Source of the DNA: an uncultured Prevotella sp.
GTDB taxonomy: Bacteria > Bacteroidota > Bacteroidia > Bacteroidales > Bacteroidaceae
Assembly: GCA_900315545.1 (NCBI GenBank)
Contig: OMZM01000003.1
Location: 62,001 to 126,000, forward strand
Direction of reading: 5' to 3'
DNA: 64,000 nt
This document shows, piece after piece, positions 18,245 through 27,655 of the stretch. The notes beneath the pieces are model-generated. The model searched no databases. It had not been told where the DNA came from and was given only the letters and a program-made list of their open reading frames with translations. A program made the position numbers and the translations under genes. The number at the start of each line of letters is the position of its first letter. The first letter of the stretch is position 1.

Positions 18245-19486
18245 ATGGCAACGACACTGATAAGAAATATCAAGACACTGGCGGGCATATTGCCTGCCGG
18301 AAAGATGCGTCTGGCAGGCAAGGAGATGGCTCACATCGAAACCATAGACAACGCTTGGCTGCTGATAGAAGACGGAATGATAAAGGATTTCGGCTCTGCC
18401 GACAACACAAACATACTGCCCGATGCCGACAACACTATTGACGCCATGCAGGGAACAGTGCTACCCTCGTTCTGCGACAGCCATACGCACATAGTATATG
18501 CTGGCAGTAGAGAAGGCGAATTTGTAGATAAGATACAAGGATTGTCGTATGAAGAGATTGCGCGACGGGGTGGCGGAATACTCAACTCTGCCGACCGACT
18601 GCACGAACTGACTGAAGATGAGCTCTACGAACAGGCTGCCGAGCGCGTGAGAGAGGTCATGGCAAAAGGCACAGGATGCATAGAGATAAAGAGCGGATAT
18701 GGACTTAACACCGACGATGAACTGAAAATGCTGCGCGTGATACGACGTATAAAGAATACTTTTCCACTTGTCGTACGTGCCACATTTCTTGGTGCACACG
18801 CTGTAGGACGTGCCTTCGCTGGCAGACAGGGCGAATATGTAGACCACGTTATCAGCGATATGATACCGAAAGTGGGCGCCGAACAACTCGCAGACTTCGT
18901 CGACGTGTTCTGCGATCGTGGTTTCTTCACTCCCGAAGAGACGGCACGCATAATGGAAGCAGCAGCAAAATACGGTATGCGTCCAAAGATTCACGGTCAG
19001 GAACTGGCTGATTCAGGCGGTGTAGAGGTTGCTGTGGCTCACGATGCACTATCGGTTGACCATCTTGAAAGCATGACCGACCACGACATAGAACTGTTCC
19101 TGACAGCACAGACCATGCCTACAGCCCTGCCCGGAACATCGTTCTTCCTCAATATGCCGTTTGCTCCGGCTCGCAAGATGATAGAGGCCGGACTGCCCGT
19201 AGCCATTGCTTCCGACTACAATCCAGGTTCTACGCCTTCTGGCGACATGAAGTTTGCCATTTCACTGGCATGCATCAAGATGCGCCTTATGCCTGCCGAA
19301 GCCATCAATGCAGCAACTATCAACACTTCTGCGGCTATGGGTTGCAGCGATATTGTAGGCTCAATAACACGCGGAAAGATAGCCAACCTTATTATCACGA
19401 AGCCAATTCCGTCTATAGACTTCATACCTTACGCCTATACGACACCGATTATCAGCAAGGTCATTCTGCGCGGTGAAGTGCAATAA
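18245..19486 (+). CDS. hutI: Imidazolonepropionase
   Basis: It hydrolyses imidazolonepropionate to N-formimino-L-glutamate in histidine breakdown (EC 3.5.2.7). The 413-residue amidohydrolase has the metal motif DSHTHIVYAGSR, the substrate motifs EIKSGYGL and HGQELADSGG, the second-shell histidine in VDHLE, and IASDYNPGS with the metal-binding aspartate. The other hut genes are not in the window. Its final product, glutamate, feeds the glutamate mutase route at the window start. Confidence 0.96.
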   Translation: MATTLIRNIKTLAGILPAGKMRLAGKEMAHIETIDNAWLLIEDGMIKDFGSADNTNILPDADNTIDAMQGTVLPSFCDSHTHIVYAGSREGEFVDKIQGLSYEEIARRGGGILNSADRLHELTEDELYEQAAERVREVMAKGTGCIEIKSGYGLNTDDELKMLRVIRRIKNTFPLVVRATFLGAHAVGRAFAGRQGEYVDHVISDMIPKVGAEQLADFVDVFCDRGFFTPEETARIMEAAAKYGMRPKIHGQELADSGGVEVAVAHDALSVDHLESMTDHDIELFLTAQTMPTALPGTSFFLNMPFAPARKMIEAGLPVAIASDYNPGSTPSGDMKFAISLACIKMRLMPAEAINAATINTSAAMGCSDIVGSITRGKIANLIITKPIPSIDFIPYAYTTPIISKVILRGEVQ

Positions 19487-19593
19487 GCATGCACTTCACA
19501 ATGATAAATAGTAGGAAAGACTACTATAAAGTAATTGTCTTTGACACACAATAAAAGGGAATATATCTTAATACATATAGGACATACACACAT

Positions 19594-19637
19594 AACAACA
19601 AGAGAGACACCTTTCGGAAGGTGTCTCTCTTGTTGTT
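19594..19637. terminator. Bidirectional terminator between hutI and nadB
   Basis: A long perfect stem (AACAAGAGAGACACCTT against AAGGTGTCTCTCTTGTT) with a TCGG tetraloop separates two converging genes. T-rich sequence follows on the plus side. Confidence 0.85.
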
Positions 19638-19688
19638 ATTTCTTATGCCTTGCGCATCGTCGTGATGCTTACGTGTCTTGCGATACTT

Positions 19689-21278
19689 CTATTTCTTGTC
19701 GTATGCATGGTGCGGATAGTCTGTCGTAAAGTGCAGTCCGCGACACTCCTTGCGCTCTATAGCCCATCGAGTGATAAGATATCCCACGTTTATCATGTTG
19801 CGAAGTTCGCATATATCACGGCTTGCCTTGACACGCTTAAACAGTTCTTCTGTTTCCTCATATAGTATGTCGAGTCGATGCCATGCACGTTTCAGTCGCA
19901 AGTCGCTTCGTACTATGCCTACGTAGTTTGACATAATTTCGCCCACTTCCTTAACACTCTGCGTTATAAGCACCTGCTCCTCGTTGGTCATCGTTCCCTC
20001 ATCGTTCCATTCCGGCACCTTCTCGTTGAAGTCATAGTCGTCGAAATGCTCCAGCGAATGCTGTGCAGCCTTGTCAGCATAGACTACAGCCTCGATGAGT
20101 GAGTTGCTCGCCAGTCGGTTGCCTCCATGCAGTCCTGTGCATGAGCATTCGCCTATGGCATACAGACGCTCTATGCTTGAGCATCCGTTGAGGTCTACTT
20201 TTATACCTCCGCACATATAGTGTGCAGCCGGGCGAACAGGTATATAATCAGTCGTGATGTCTATTCCGAGCGTCTTGCACTTCATATATATGTTTGGGAA
20301 GTGCCGTTTCGTTTCCTCAGCATCCTTGTGCGTAACGTCGAGACATACATGGTCGATGCCGTGAATCTTCATTTCCTTGTCTATTGCGCGTGCCACTATG
20401 TCGCGCGGAGCTAGCGAAAGTCTTTCGTCATACTTCTCCATGAACGATTCGCCGTTCGGCAGTCGGAGTATTCCTCCATAGCCTCTCATAGCCTCAGTGA
20501 TGAGGAATGCCGGATGTGTTTCGCCTGGAGAATAGAGCGCAGTAGGGTGAAACTGTACAAACTCCATATCTGCCACTGTTCCCTTTGCACGGTAGACCAT
20601 TGCCTCGCCGTCGCCAGTGGCGATGACAGGGTTGGTGGTTGTCTGGTAGACAGCTCCGCATCCGCCCGTACACATCAGTGTAACCTTCGACAGGTATGTG
20701 TCCACTTTCTGTGTCTTTGGGTTCAGTACATAGGCTCCGTAGCAGTTAATGTTAGGTGTACGCCTTGTAATCCTTGCTCCGAGATGGTGCTGCGTGATTA
20801 TCTCTACGGCAAAGTGGTTTTCCTTTACCTCGATGTCGGGACAAGCCCTGACAGCCTCCATCAGTCCGCGCTGTATCTCTGCGCCTGTATCGTCGGCATG
20901 GTGCAGGATGCGAAACTCCGAGTGTCCTCCTTCACGATGCAGGTCGAAAGATCCATCTTCGCGCTTGTCGAAGTTGACGCCCCACTCTACCAGTTCCTTA
21001 ATTTGCTCCGGCGCACATCTTACCACCTGCTCAACGGCAGCGCGGTCGCTAATGTAGTCGCCGGCAATCATAGTGTCTTCGATGTGTTTTTCAAAGTTGT
21101 CGACAGCAAGGTTTGTAACCGATGCGACACCACCCTGTGCAAACGAGGTGTTCGCCTCATCGAGAGATGTCTTGCAGATGATACAGACCTTGCCTCGTTT
21201 TGCCTTTGCCACCTTCAGAGCATAGCTCATTCCGGCAACTCCGGCACCAATAATTAGAAAGTCATACTTGTAGGTCAT
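19689..21278 (-). CDS. nadB: L-aspartate oxidase
   Basis: A flavoenzyme that oxidises L-aspartate to iminoaspartate, the first step of de novo NAD synthesis. The 529-residue protein has the FAD-binding GAGVAGMSYAL motif near the N-terminus, 'SFAQGGVASV', the active-site segment 'EFVQFHPTALY', 'RPAAHYMCGGIKVDLNG' and 'GLHGGNRLASNSLIEAVV', all typical of NadB rather than the SdhA paralogue. It lies 14 bp downstream of the CotH-like gene on the same strand; the pairing is probably only transcriptional. Confidence 0.96.
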   Translation of the reverse strand: MTYKYDFLIIGAGVAGMSYALKVAKAKRGKVCIICKTSLDEANTSFAQGGVASVTNLAVDNFEKHIEDTMIAGDYISDRAAVEQVVRCAPEQIKELVEWGVNFDKREDGSFDLHREGGHSEFRILHHADDTGAEIQRGLMEAVRACPDIEVKENHFAVEIITQHHLGARITRRTPNINCYGAYVLNPKTQKVDTYLSKVTLMCTGGCGAVYQTTTNPVIATGDGEAMVYRAKGTVADMEFVQFHPTALYSPGETHPAFLITEAMRGYGGILRLPNGESFMEKYDERLSLAPRDIVARAIDKEMKIHGIDHVCLDVTHKDAEETKRHFPNIYMKCKTLGIDITTDYIPVRPAAHYMCGGIKVDLNGCSSIERLYAIGECSCTGLHGGNRLASNSLIEAVVYADKAAQHSLEHFDDYDFNEKVPEWNDEGTMTNEEQVLITQSVKEVGEIMSNYVGIVRSDLRLKRAWHRLDILYEETEELFKRVKASRDICELRNMINVGYLITRWAIERKECRGLHFTTDYPHHAYDKK

Positions 21279-21292
21279 GATGTTTATTATTT

Positions 21293-22762
21293 CTATTTTA
21301 CCGTTATCTTCTTTCCGTTCAGGATGTAGACCCCTGCCTTCAGACCGTTCAGGCTATAGCTGCTGTCCACTCCTGTACGAATCCTGCGTCCCTGCAGGTC
21401 ATAGACATCGTGCTTGCCACTGTCAGTTGTTGCTTCACTGATGCCCGTCGCTGTGTCCCATTGCTGGCACAGACTGTTGTAGTTGGAAGCATACCATGTC
21501 TTGATGTATTGCATTTCATCGGCTATAGAAGGTTGCAGTTCTACAGGATTGTTGTTCCACTTTTCAACCTCACGCTGCCATGCTCCGCTCTCAGTCAGCT
21601 GCTGTGCGTATGCGTCGAAGCGTGCATTTATATTTTCAGGCAGGAACAGTGTCTGATAGTATTTCTGCCATTCTGCCAGGCAAAGGTCGTTGAACGACAT
21701 CAGGTTTCCTGCGCGCAGACGGTTGAACGGTGCCGTATAGTCGAAGCGGTCGAGGCTCGATGTCTCTTCGAGATAGCTTCCGTCCCAGTCGCTGCCAAAC
21801 GATGTGTCCATGTCCCAGACCGTTATGAGGAAGCGGTGTCCTTCAGTTATGTTCGGAATCGACAGGAATGTGTTCTTATATCCGGTGTCTCTCACGTTCA
21901 GAGCGTTTACGAACGTGAAATAATCCACTACGTTGTCCATATAGAAATATGTGTCGAACGATTTTACGAAGGCATCGTCTGTCGTTGCTGCGCCGCAGAA
22001 GTCAATCAGCTGCATGAGCGGATTCCATGTGTCGGCATTGGCATAGTCGTTAGGATATTGCAGTTCCCAGGCGTTCCACTCTGCACTGTTGACGTCGGCA
22101 TTGGCATATTCCGTCAGCATGGCAGCACTGTTCCAGTTGCTGCATTTGTAGAGTATTCCGCGCGTAGTGTAGCCCGCTGTTTCCGCCTTAGCCTTCTTCA
22201 GTCCGAGCAGTTTGCGGTCTACCTTGTCGTTGATGCAGTAGAGTCCGTGATAGTTTCCGTTGATAAACAGTTCCACGTGCAGTCCGTCCGTGCCGTTGCG
22301 CTGATTGTATCTCGTGGTGTATGGTGTCTTGCTCATCTCGTTCCATACGTCGAAGCAGACCCTGTTTCTCATTCTGCTGCGGTCTATCGTCATGGCATCG
22401 AGAATCCAGCTGTTTTCTGCGCGTATGCCGAAGAGGCTGACGTCGAGGTCGGCGCCATTTTCATCCGTCAGTTTCAGGTTAAGCGATTTCTTGTCGTATG
22501 CCAGCGACGATGCTCCGCGATAGCGCAGTGTACAGTCGTAGAAGGCTGTCTGCTGTCCCTCAGTGCGTTTCTGCATGTCGCTTATTTCTATCGTTCCGTT
22601 GATGTAGGTACTGCTGTTGAGTTTGTCTACGTCAACTGTAATATTTACCAGCGGTATTGATTTTTCCGTCATCTGAGCCTTCATGCTCTCGTACTCTGTT
22701 GTCTGCGCAGTGCCGCACAGAGTGCCGAGCACGCACAAAAGTAATACTGTAATTGTTTTCAT
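21293..22762 (-). CDS. Secreted CotH kinase family protein with C-terminal sorting tail
   Basis: A 489-residue exported protein. Residues 1-19 are a signal peptide (LLLCVLGTLCGTAQ). The body matches the CotH family, with 'LRYRGASSLAYDKKSLNLKL', 'HVELFINGNYHGLYCINDKV' and 'TVWDMDTSFGSDWDGSY' in order. CotH of Bacillus phosphorylates spore-coat proteins, but activity of the bacterial secreted relatives is less clear. The end, YDLQGRRIRTG...LKAGVYILNGKKI, is a type IX-like type A tail as in the C10 protease, so it is probably surface-exposed. A TATTTTTGC box at 22804-22812 is a possible promoter element. Confidence 0.8.
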   Translation of the reverse strand: MKTITVLLLCVLGTLCGTAQTTEYESMKAQMTEKSIPLVNITVDVDKLNSSTYINGTIEISDMQKRTEGQQTAFYDCTLRYRGASSLAYDKKSLNLKLTDENGADLDVSLFGIRAENSWILDAMTIDRSRMRNRVCFDVWNEMSKTPYTTRYNQRNGTDGLHVELFINGNYHGLYCINDKVDRKLLGLKKAKAETAGYTTRGILYKCSNWNSAAMLTEYANADVNSAEWNAWELQYPNDYANADTWNPLMQLIDFCGAATTDDAFVKSFDTYFYMDNVVDYFTFVNALNVRDTGYKNTFLSIPNITEGHRFLITVWDMDTSFGSDWDGSYLEETSSLDRFDYTAPFNRLRAGNLMSFNDLCLAEWQKYYQTLFLPENINARFDAYAQQLTESGAWQREVEKWNNNPVELQPSIADEMQYIKTWYASNYNSLCQQWDTATGISEATTDSGKHDVYDLQGRRIRTGVDSSYSLNGLKAGVYILNGKKITVK

Positions 22763-22939
22763 TGTCGTCTTAGTGTTGTTGTGTTAATAATCTTTTTAAT
22801 CATGCAAAAATACATAATTCATTTAATTCTGTAACCTTTTTCACAGAAAAAAGCCCTATCTTTACAAAAAATTAATATCTTCCTGCCGTCTTCAAGGCAT
22901 CAAGATCTAACGAAAGACATTAGTTTACAGACACTTACG

Positions 22940-24208
22940 ATGAAACTTAGAGACTTTATACTGACTTGTTTAGTTCTGCTTTCTCCTGTTGCCATGACTG
23001 CTCAGGAGTTCGACCAGACGCGCGAGGACTCGGTCATGACCGACTCGCTGGTGCTTGTTCACGACATGGACAGCCTGCTTTCGGCTGACAACGACCTGCT
23101 GGAATGGCCTGCAAACATACAGGAACGCATTGGCAACCTGCTGCATCACGACATGTTCCAGACGTCGCAGGTGGGGCTGATGGTCTACGACCTGACTGCC
23201 GACTCCGTCATTTTCTGCCACAACGAGCGGCAACTGATGCGTCCGGCATCTACTATGAAGATGGTTACTGCCGTTGCTGCCATCGACTGTCTCGGCAGTT
23301 CGTACCAGCTGAAGACGCAGCTGAGATATTCGGGCACTGTCAGCGACAAGACGCTTGTGGGCAACATCTACTGCATAGGCGGTCTTGACCCGCGATTTAA
23401 CAACGACGACATGCGTGCGTTTGTTGAGAGTCTGCGCAAAATGGAGATTGACACGATAAGGGGAAAGATTGTTGCCGACGTGTCGATGAAGGACCGCGAC
23501 CTGCTGGGCGAGGGATGGTGCTGGGACGACAAGAACCCCGTGCTCTCGCCACTGCTCGTAAACAGGAAGGACAACTTCATGGAAACGTTTATCAGCATGC
23601 TGACAAACACGGGCATATATCTCGACATTACTACTGACAAGGGCACTACTCCGCACGGCACGTTCGAGCTTTGCACACGCACGCACACCATCGACCAGAT
23701 ACTGCAACGCATGATGAAGAAGAGCGACAACCTGTATGCCGAAGCACTGTTCTATCAGATTGCGGCGCAGCAGGGCAGCCGATATGCTACTGCCAAGCAG
23801 GCGGCTGCGGCTATCAAGAGGCTGATAAACAAAATCGGGCTCAACGCCTCAGACTACCGGATAGCCGACGGCAGCGGACTGTCGCTGTACAACTACCTGA
23901 CGCCGGAGGTGGAGGTGGAACTGCTGAAATATGCCTGGAACAACGAAGACATATATTATTATCTCTACAACTCGATGCCTATAGCCGGTCAGGACGGCAC
24001 GCTGCAGAACAGGATGCGCGGGACACACGCTGCCGGAAACGTCAGGGCGAAGACGGGAACGGTTACCGGCGTCAGCTCGCTGGCAGGCTATTGCACGTCG
24101 GCTAACGGGCATGAACTGTGTTTCGCCATCATAAACAACGGTCTGCTGAGCACGTCGAAGGGACGGATGTTTCAAGACCGCGTCTGCCAGGCTTTGTGCG
24201 CACCTTGA
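22940..24208 (+). CDS. dacB: D-alanyl-D-alanine carboxypeptidase/endopeptidase (PBP4 family, S13)
   Basis: A periplasmic penicillin-binding protein that trims or cuts peptidoglycan cross-links. After a signal peptide (about 1-21) the three active-site motifs are present: S104-T-M-K107, S262-D-N264 and K371-T-G373. At 422 residues it is somewhat shorter than E. coli DacB, mainly in the domain inserted between the first two motifs. It is divergent from the CotH-like gene and seems to be a single-gene unit followed by repeat copy 3. A weak TATCTTTAC lies at 22857-22865. Confidence 0.93.
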   Translation: MKLRDFILTCLVLLSPVAMTAQEFDQTREDSVMTDSLVLVHDMDSLLSADNDLLEWPANIQERIGNLLHHDMFQTSQVGLMVYDLTADSVIFCHNERQLMRPASTMKMVTAVAAIDCLGSSYQLKTQLRYSGTVSDKTLVGNIYCIGGLDPRFNNDDMRAFVESLRKMEIDTIRGKIVADVSMKDRDLLGEGWCWDDKNPVLSPLLVNRKDNFMETFISMLTNTGIYLDITTDKGTTPHGTFELCTRTHTIDQILQRMMKKSDNLYAEALFYQIAAQQGSRYATAKQAAAAIKRLINKIGLNASDYRIADGSGLSLYNYLTPEVEVELLKYAWNNEDIYYYLYNSMPIAGQDGTLQNRMRGTHAAGNVRAKTGTVTGVSSLAGYCTSANGHELCFAIINNGLLSTSKGRMFQDRVCQALCAP

Positions 24209-24255
24209 CGGGCACTGACGGCGGCGGTTTCTGAGGCTGCTTTCCCATGCACAGC

Positions 24256-24710
24256 AAAAAGTGTGCCAAAGTGAACGGAATTTTGTTTCGACCCCGAAAA
24301 TGATGAAAAATTTTGACAGGGGAAAATCGTTCAAATAGAATCGGAACAGCCTCCGAAACTGCAAAAATCTGTTAATTTCAAGACCAGACACAACTGTTAA
24401 AATTGTCAAAGAGTACCTTTGACGCGCCTATTTCGTCAATTTTGCTTGCCAGACACAGCGTCTGACACTCCCAAACACTATGTTTGACACCCTCAAACAG
24501 TGTGTTTGACAATGTCAAACATGCTCTTTGACAATTTTAACGTTCACATTTCCTGCGCAAAAGACATATATTTACGACTAACAGACTGACTGTCAGACCG
24601 TTGCAGATATACGCGAAATACGCGCGTATTTTGCCCCTCTGATTTCAGAAACGACTTTCGCGGGCATTCTCGCGACAGTAAACGAGCCAAAATTGATTAT
24701 ATCTTTTCGC
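24256..24710. repeat. Dispersed intergenic element, copy 3 (palindrome-array core)
   Basis: The third of four related non-coding elements, opening with AAAAAGTGTGCCAAAGTGAA (nearly identical in copy 4) and closing near 'AAACGAGCCAAAATTGATTA'. Core 24407-24537: palindromic units begin at 24407, 24450, 24472, 24494 and 24516, exactly 22 nt apart after one 21-nt spacer. It lies between dacB and the SpmAB gene and carries no supported gene. Confidence 0.85.
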
Positions 24711-24841
24711 GCCGCAGAAACCGCTCGGAGCATCGCTATACATTCCGCCATTTTCCATTCGGCAAGAGCCGACGCTGCCACATCTTTCTACGGCATGCGA
24801 AATTATAGCAGTAATTGCTTTCGCAGGTGAAAAAAACTTAT

Positions 24842-24850
24842 TACTTTTGC
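24842..24850 (+). promoter_or_regulatory. -7 box just ahead of the SpmAB gene
   Basis: TACTTTTGC ends only seven bases before the ATG at 24858, so a transcript from it would start at or within a few bases of the start codon. No TTG lies 19-20 nt upstream (the nearest is 24 nt away). Confidence 0.4.
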
Positions 24851-24857
24851 AAGCGTT

Positions 24858-26090
24858 ATGGTACTGAACTACATTTGGATAGCATTCTTTCTGATAGCCT
24901 TCGTCGTGGCACTCATCAAGCTGGTGTTTCTCGGCGACACAGAAGTGTTTGGGCTGATGATGCAGTCGACATTCGACATGTCGAAAGATGCATTTGAAAT
25001 CTCGCTGGGTCTGACAGGCGTTCTCGCCCTGTGGCTCGGCATAATGAAGATAGGCGAGCGAGGCGGAGTAATCAATGCTTTCGCACGAGTGCTGAGCCCC
25101 GTGTTCACGAAACTGTTTCCCGACATTCCGAAAGGGCACCCCGCAACAGGCTCTATATTCATGAACATCGCGGCAAACATGCTCGGACTCGACAATGCCG
25201 CTACGCCGCTCGGACTGAAAGCAATGGAACAGATGCAGGAACTGAACACAAAGAAGGACACCGCGTCGAACCCGATGATAATGTTTCTCGTGCTGAACAC
25301 GAGCGGACTGACAATCATTCCCGTATCGATAATGGTCTACCGCGCACAGCAGGGAGCAGCACAGCCTACCGACATCTTCGTGCCCATACTGCTCGCCACG
25401 TTCTTCTCGACAATGACGGGCATAATCGTTACGTCGCTCTTCCAGCGCATCAACCTGCTCAACCGCACACTGCTGTTCACGCTGGGCGGACTGTGCACCG
25501 TCGTGGCTGCCATAATATGGGCTTTCGGACAAATGCCGCAGGAGCAGATGAACGTGGTCAGCACGCTCGTAGCAAACATATCGCTCATGGCAATAATCGT
25601 AGGTTTCATCGCAGCAGGAGCCATCAGGAAAGTAAACTGCTACGACGCCTTCGTGGAAGGAGCAAAGGACGGATTCTCGACAGCCGTTCGCATCATACCA
25701 TATCTTGTAGCAATACTCGTAGGCATAGGCGTATTCCGCGCATCGGGAGCAATGGACTATCTCATCGACGGAATAAAGTGGACAGTAGGAATCAGCGGCA
25801 TGCGCACCGACTTCGTCGACGCCCTGCCGACAGCACTCATGAAACCGCTGTCGGGAAGCGGAGCAAGAGGAATGATGGTGGATGCCATGTCGACCTTCGG
25901 AGCCGACTCGTTCATAGGCAGGCTGAGCTGCATTTTTCAAGGTTCCACCGACACTACGTTCTACGTTCTGGCAGTATATTTCGGCTCGGTAGGCGTGCGC
26001 TACACGCGACATGCCGTAGCCTGCGGACTGCTGGCAGACCTCGCCGGAATAATAGCGGCAATAGTCATCTGCTACATGTTCTTCGGATAA
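24858..26090 (+). CDS. Nucleoside-recognition domain membrane protein (SpmA-SpmB fusion)
   Basis: A 410-residue polytopic membrane protein made of two homologous halves that are separate genes (spmA and spmB) in Bacillus. The first half (about 1-200) carries 'LGIMKIGERGGVINAFARVL', 'HPATGSIFMNIAANMLGLDN' and 'LNTSGLTIIP'; the second (about 210-410) carries 'VEGAKDGFSTAVRIIPYLVA' and 'MKPLSGSGARGMM'. The name reflects spore-core dehydration in Bacillus; the substrate in non-sporulating Bacteroidetes is unknown. It heads a run with the flippase and the S46 peptidase. Confidence 0.88.
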   Translation: MVLNYIWIAFFLIAFVVALIKLVFLGDTEVFGLMMQSTFDMSKDAFEISLGLTGVLALWLGIMKIGERGGVINAFARVLSPVFTKLFPDIPKGHPATGSIFMNIAANMLGLDNAATPLGLKAMEQMQELNTKKDTASNPMIMFLVLNTSGLTIIPVSIMVYRAQQGAAQPTDIFVPILLATFFSTMTGIIVTSLFQRINLLNRTLLFTLGGLCTVVAAIIWAFGQMPQEQMNVVSTLVANISLMAIIVGFIAAGAIRKVNCYDAFVEGAKDGFSTAVRIIPYLVAILVGIGVFRASGAMDYLIDGIKWTVGISGMRTDFVDALPTALMKPLSGSGARGMMVDAMSTFGADSFIGRLSCIFQGSTDTTFYVLAVYFGSVGVRYTRHAVACGLLADLAGIIAAIVICYMFFG

Positions 26091-26119
26091 AAACAAAAAG
26101 ACAACAAACGACATAACCA

Positions 26120-27622
26120 ATGGCAAGCATAAGGAGTCTGGCAAAGGACACGGCAATCTACGGACTGAGCAGCATCGTGGCACGCTTCATCAACTATCTG
26201 CTCGTGCCCATACAGACCGCAAAGTTCAGCGCGGCAGGCGGCGAATACGGAATAATAACCAACGTCTACGCCTACGTCGCACTACTCATCATAATACTGA
26301 CCTACGGCATGGAGACAACATTCTTCCGCTTCATGTCGAAAGAAGGCGAAAACCCGCAACGCATATTCTCAACGACACTGCGGATGCTTGCCACAACATC
26401 GCTCATCTTCGCAGCAATGGTCCTGATTTTCAAGGTGCCGATAGCCTCAGCAATGGGCTACGGTGACCATCCCGAATACGTCTGGGTAGTGTTTGTAACG
26501 GTTGCCATCGATGCCTTCATAGCTATTCCGATGGCTTATCTGCGCTTCGTACACAAGCCACTGAAGTTTGCCGGAATACAGATATTCAACATACTGCTCA
26601 CCATTACGCTCAACCTGCTCTACCTGGTAGTGTTCCCCTACTTCCGCTGGAACGTCTTTGGCATCTACGACGACCAGTTCACGCTCGACGTGGCATGGGT
26701 GTTCTACATCAACATTATATGCACTCTGGCAAAGACACTGCTGCTGCACAAGGAGATAAGGGCAGGCATAGGGCACGGATTCGACTGGCAGGCATGCCGC
26801 AGAATGCTGCTCTACGCATTGCCACTGTTCATAATGGGAATAGCCGGACAGCTCAACCAGACGGCATCGCAGATGCTGTTCCCCTACTTCTTCGACGGTA
26901 CGCGCGACGAGGCAGTGCACCAGCTGGGAATATACGGAGCATGCATAAAGATAGCAATGATAATGGTAATGATTACACAGGCATTCAGATACGCCTACGA
27001 GCCGTTTGTGTTCGGAAAGTCGAGAGAACAAGACAACCGCGAGATGTATGCCAAAGCAATGAAATACTACCTGATATTCACGCTGCTGGCGTTCCTCGTC
27101 GTCATGGGATACATAGACATTCTGCGACATCTCGTGGGCAGAAGCTACTGGGAAGGACTGCGCGTCGTGCCGATAGTCATGGCAGCCGAGATAATGTTCG
27201 GCGTGTTCTTCAACCTGTCTTTCTGGTATAAACTGACCGACAGGACTATCTGGGGAGCATACTTCTCAGGCATAGGAGCAGTGATACTGATAGCCATGAT
27301 AGTGCTGCTCATACCACGCTACAGCTACATGGCATGCGCATGGGCAGGATTTGCAGCCTACGGCGTGTCGATGGTACTGTCGTACGTCATCGGGCAACGG
27401 TACTACCCAGTCAACTATCCACTGGGCAACATGGCGTTCTACACCGTCGTTACGCTGGTGCTTTTCGGCATGATAAGCTACTCCAACAAGCATTTCGCAC
27501 CGATATACGCACTGACGGCAAACACCGCAATCATCGGAATATACGTGCTGATAGTAGTGAAGCGCGACTTTCCGCTGAGCAACCTGCCTGTCGTAGGCAA
27601 ATACTTCAAGAAGCAGAAATAA
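26120..27622 (+). CDS. Polysaccharide flippase (Wzx/MOP superfamily)
   Basis: A 500-residue membrane protein with about 14 spans, opening with 'SLAKDTAIYGLSSIVARFINYLLVP', typical of MOP-family lipid-linked oligosaccharide exporters. It probably flips undecaprenyl-linked glycan units across the inner membrane. No glycosyltransferases lie next to it, so its glycan cannot be told from context. It sits 29 bp after SpmAB and 33 bp before the S46 peptidase. Confidence 0.8.
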   Translation: MASIRSLAKDTAIYGLSSIVARFINYLLVPIQTAKFSAAGGEYGIITNVYAYVALLIIILTYGMETTFFRFMSKEGENPQRIFSTTLRMLATTSLIFAAMVLIFKVPIASAMGYGDHPEYVWVVFVTVAIDAFIAIPMAYLRFVHKPLKFAGIQIFNILLTITLNLLYLVVFPYFRWNVFGIYDDQFTLDVAWVFYINIICTLAKTLLLHKEIRAGIGHGFDWQACRRMLLYALPLFIMGIAGQLNQTASQMLFPYFFDGTRDEAVHQLGIYGACIKIAMIMVMITQAFRYAYEPFVFGKSREQDNREMYAKAMKYYLIFTLLAFLVVMGYIDILRHLVGRSYWEGLRVVPIVMAAEIMFGVFFNLSFWYKLTDRTIWGAYFSGIGAVILIAMIVLLIPRYSYMACAWAGFAAYGVSMVLSYVIGQRYYPVNYPLGNMAFYTVVTLVLFGMISYSNKHFAPIYALTANTAIIGIYVLIVVKRDFPLSNLPVVGKYFKKQK

Positions 27623-27655
27623 CAATTTTGAATATACCAAATAAAACAAATTAGT

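Noticed and set aside
24407-24537. The 22-nt repeated units considered as a CRISPR array
   Set aside because: The units are adjacent without unique spacers, are palindromic, differ from each other, and no cas gene is present.
24645-26183. Long open frame (512 codons) antisense to the SpmAB gene
   Set aside because: It is rich in His, Cys, Arg and Tyr with no domain pattern, and lies opposite a clear membrane-protein gene; it results from codon bias.
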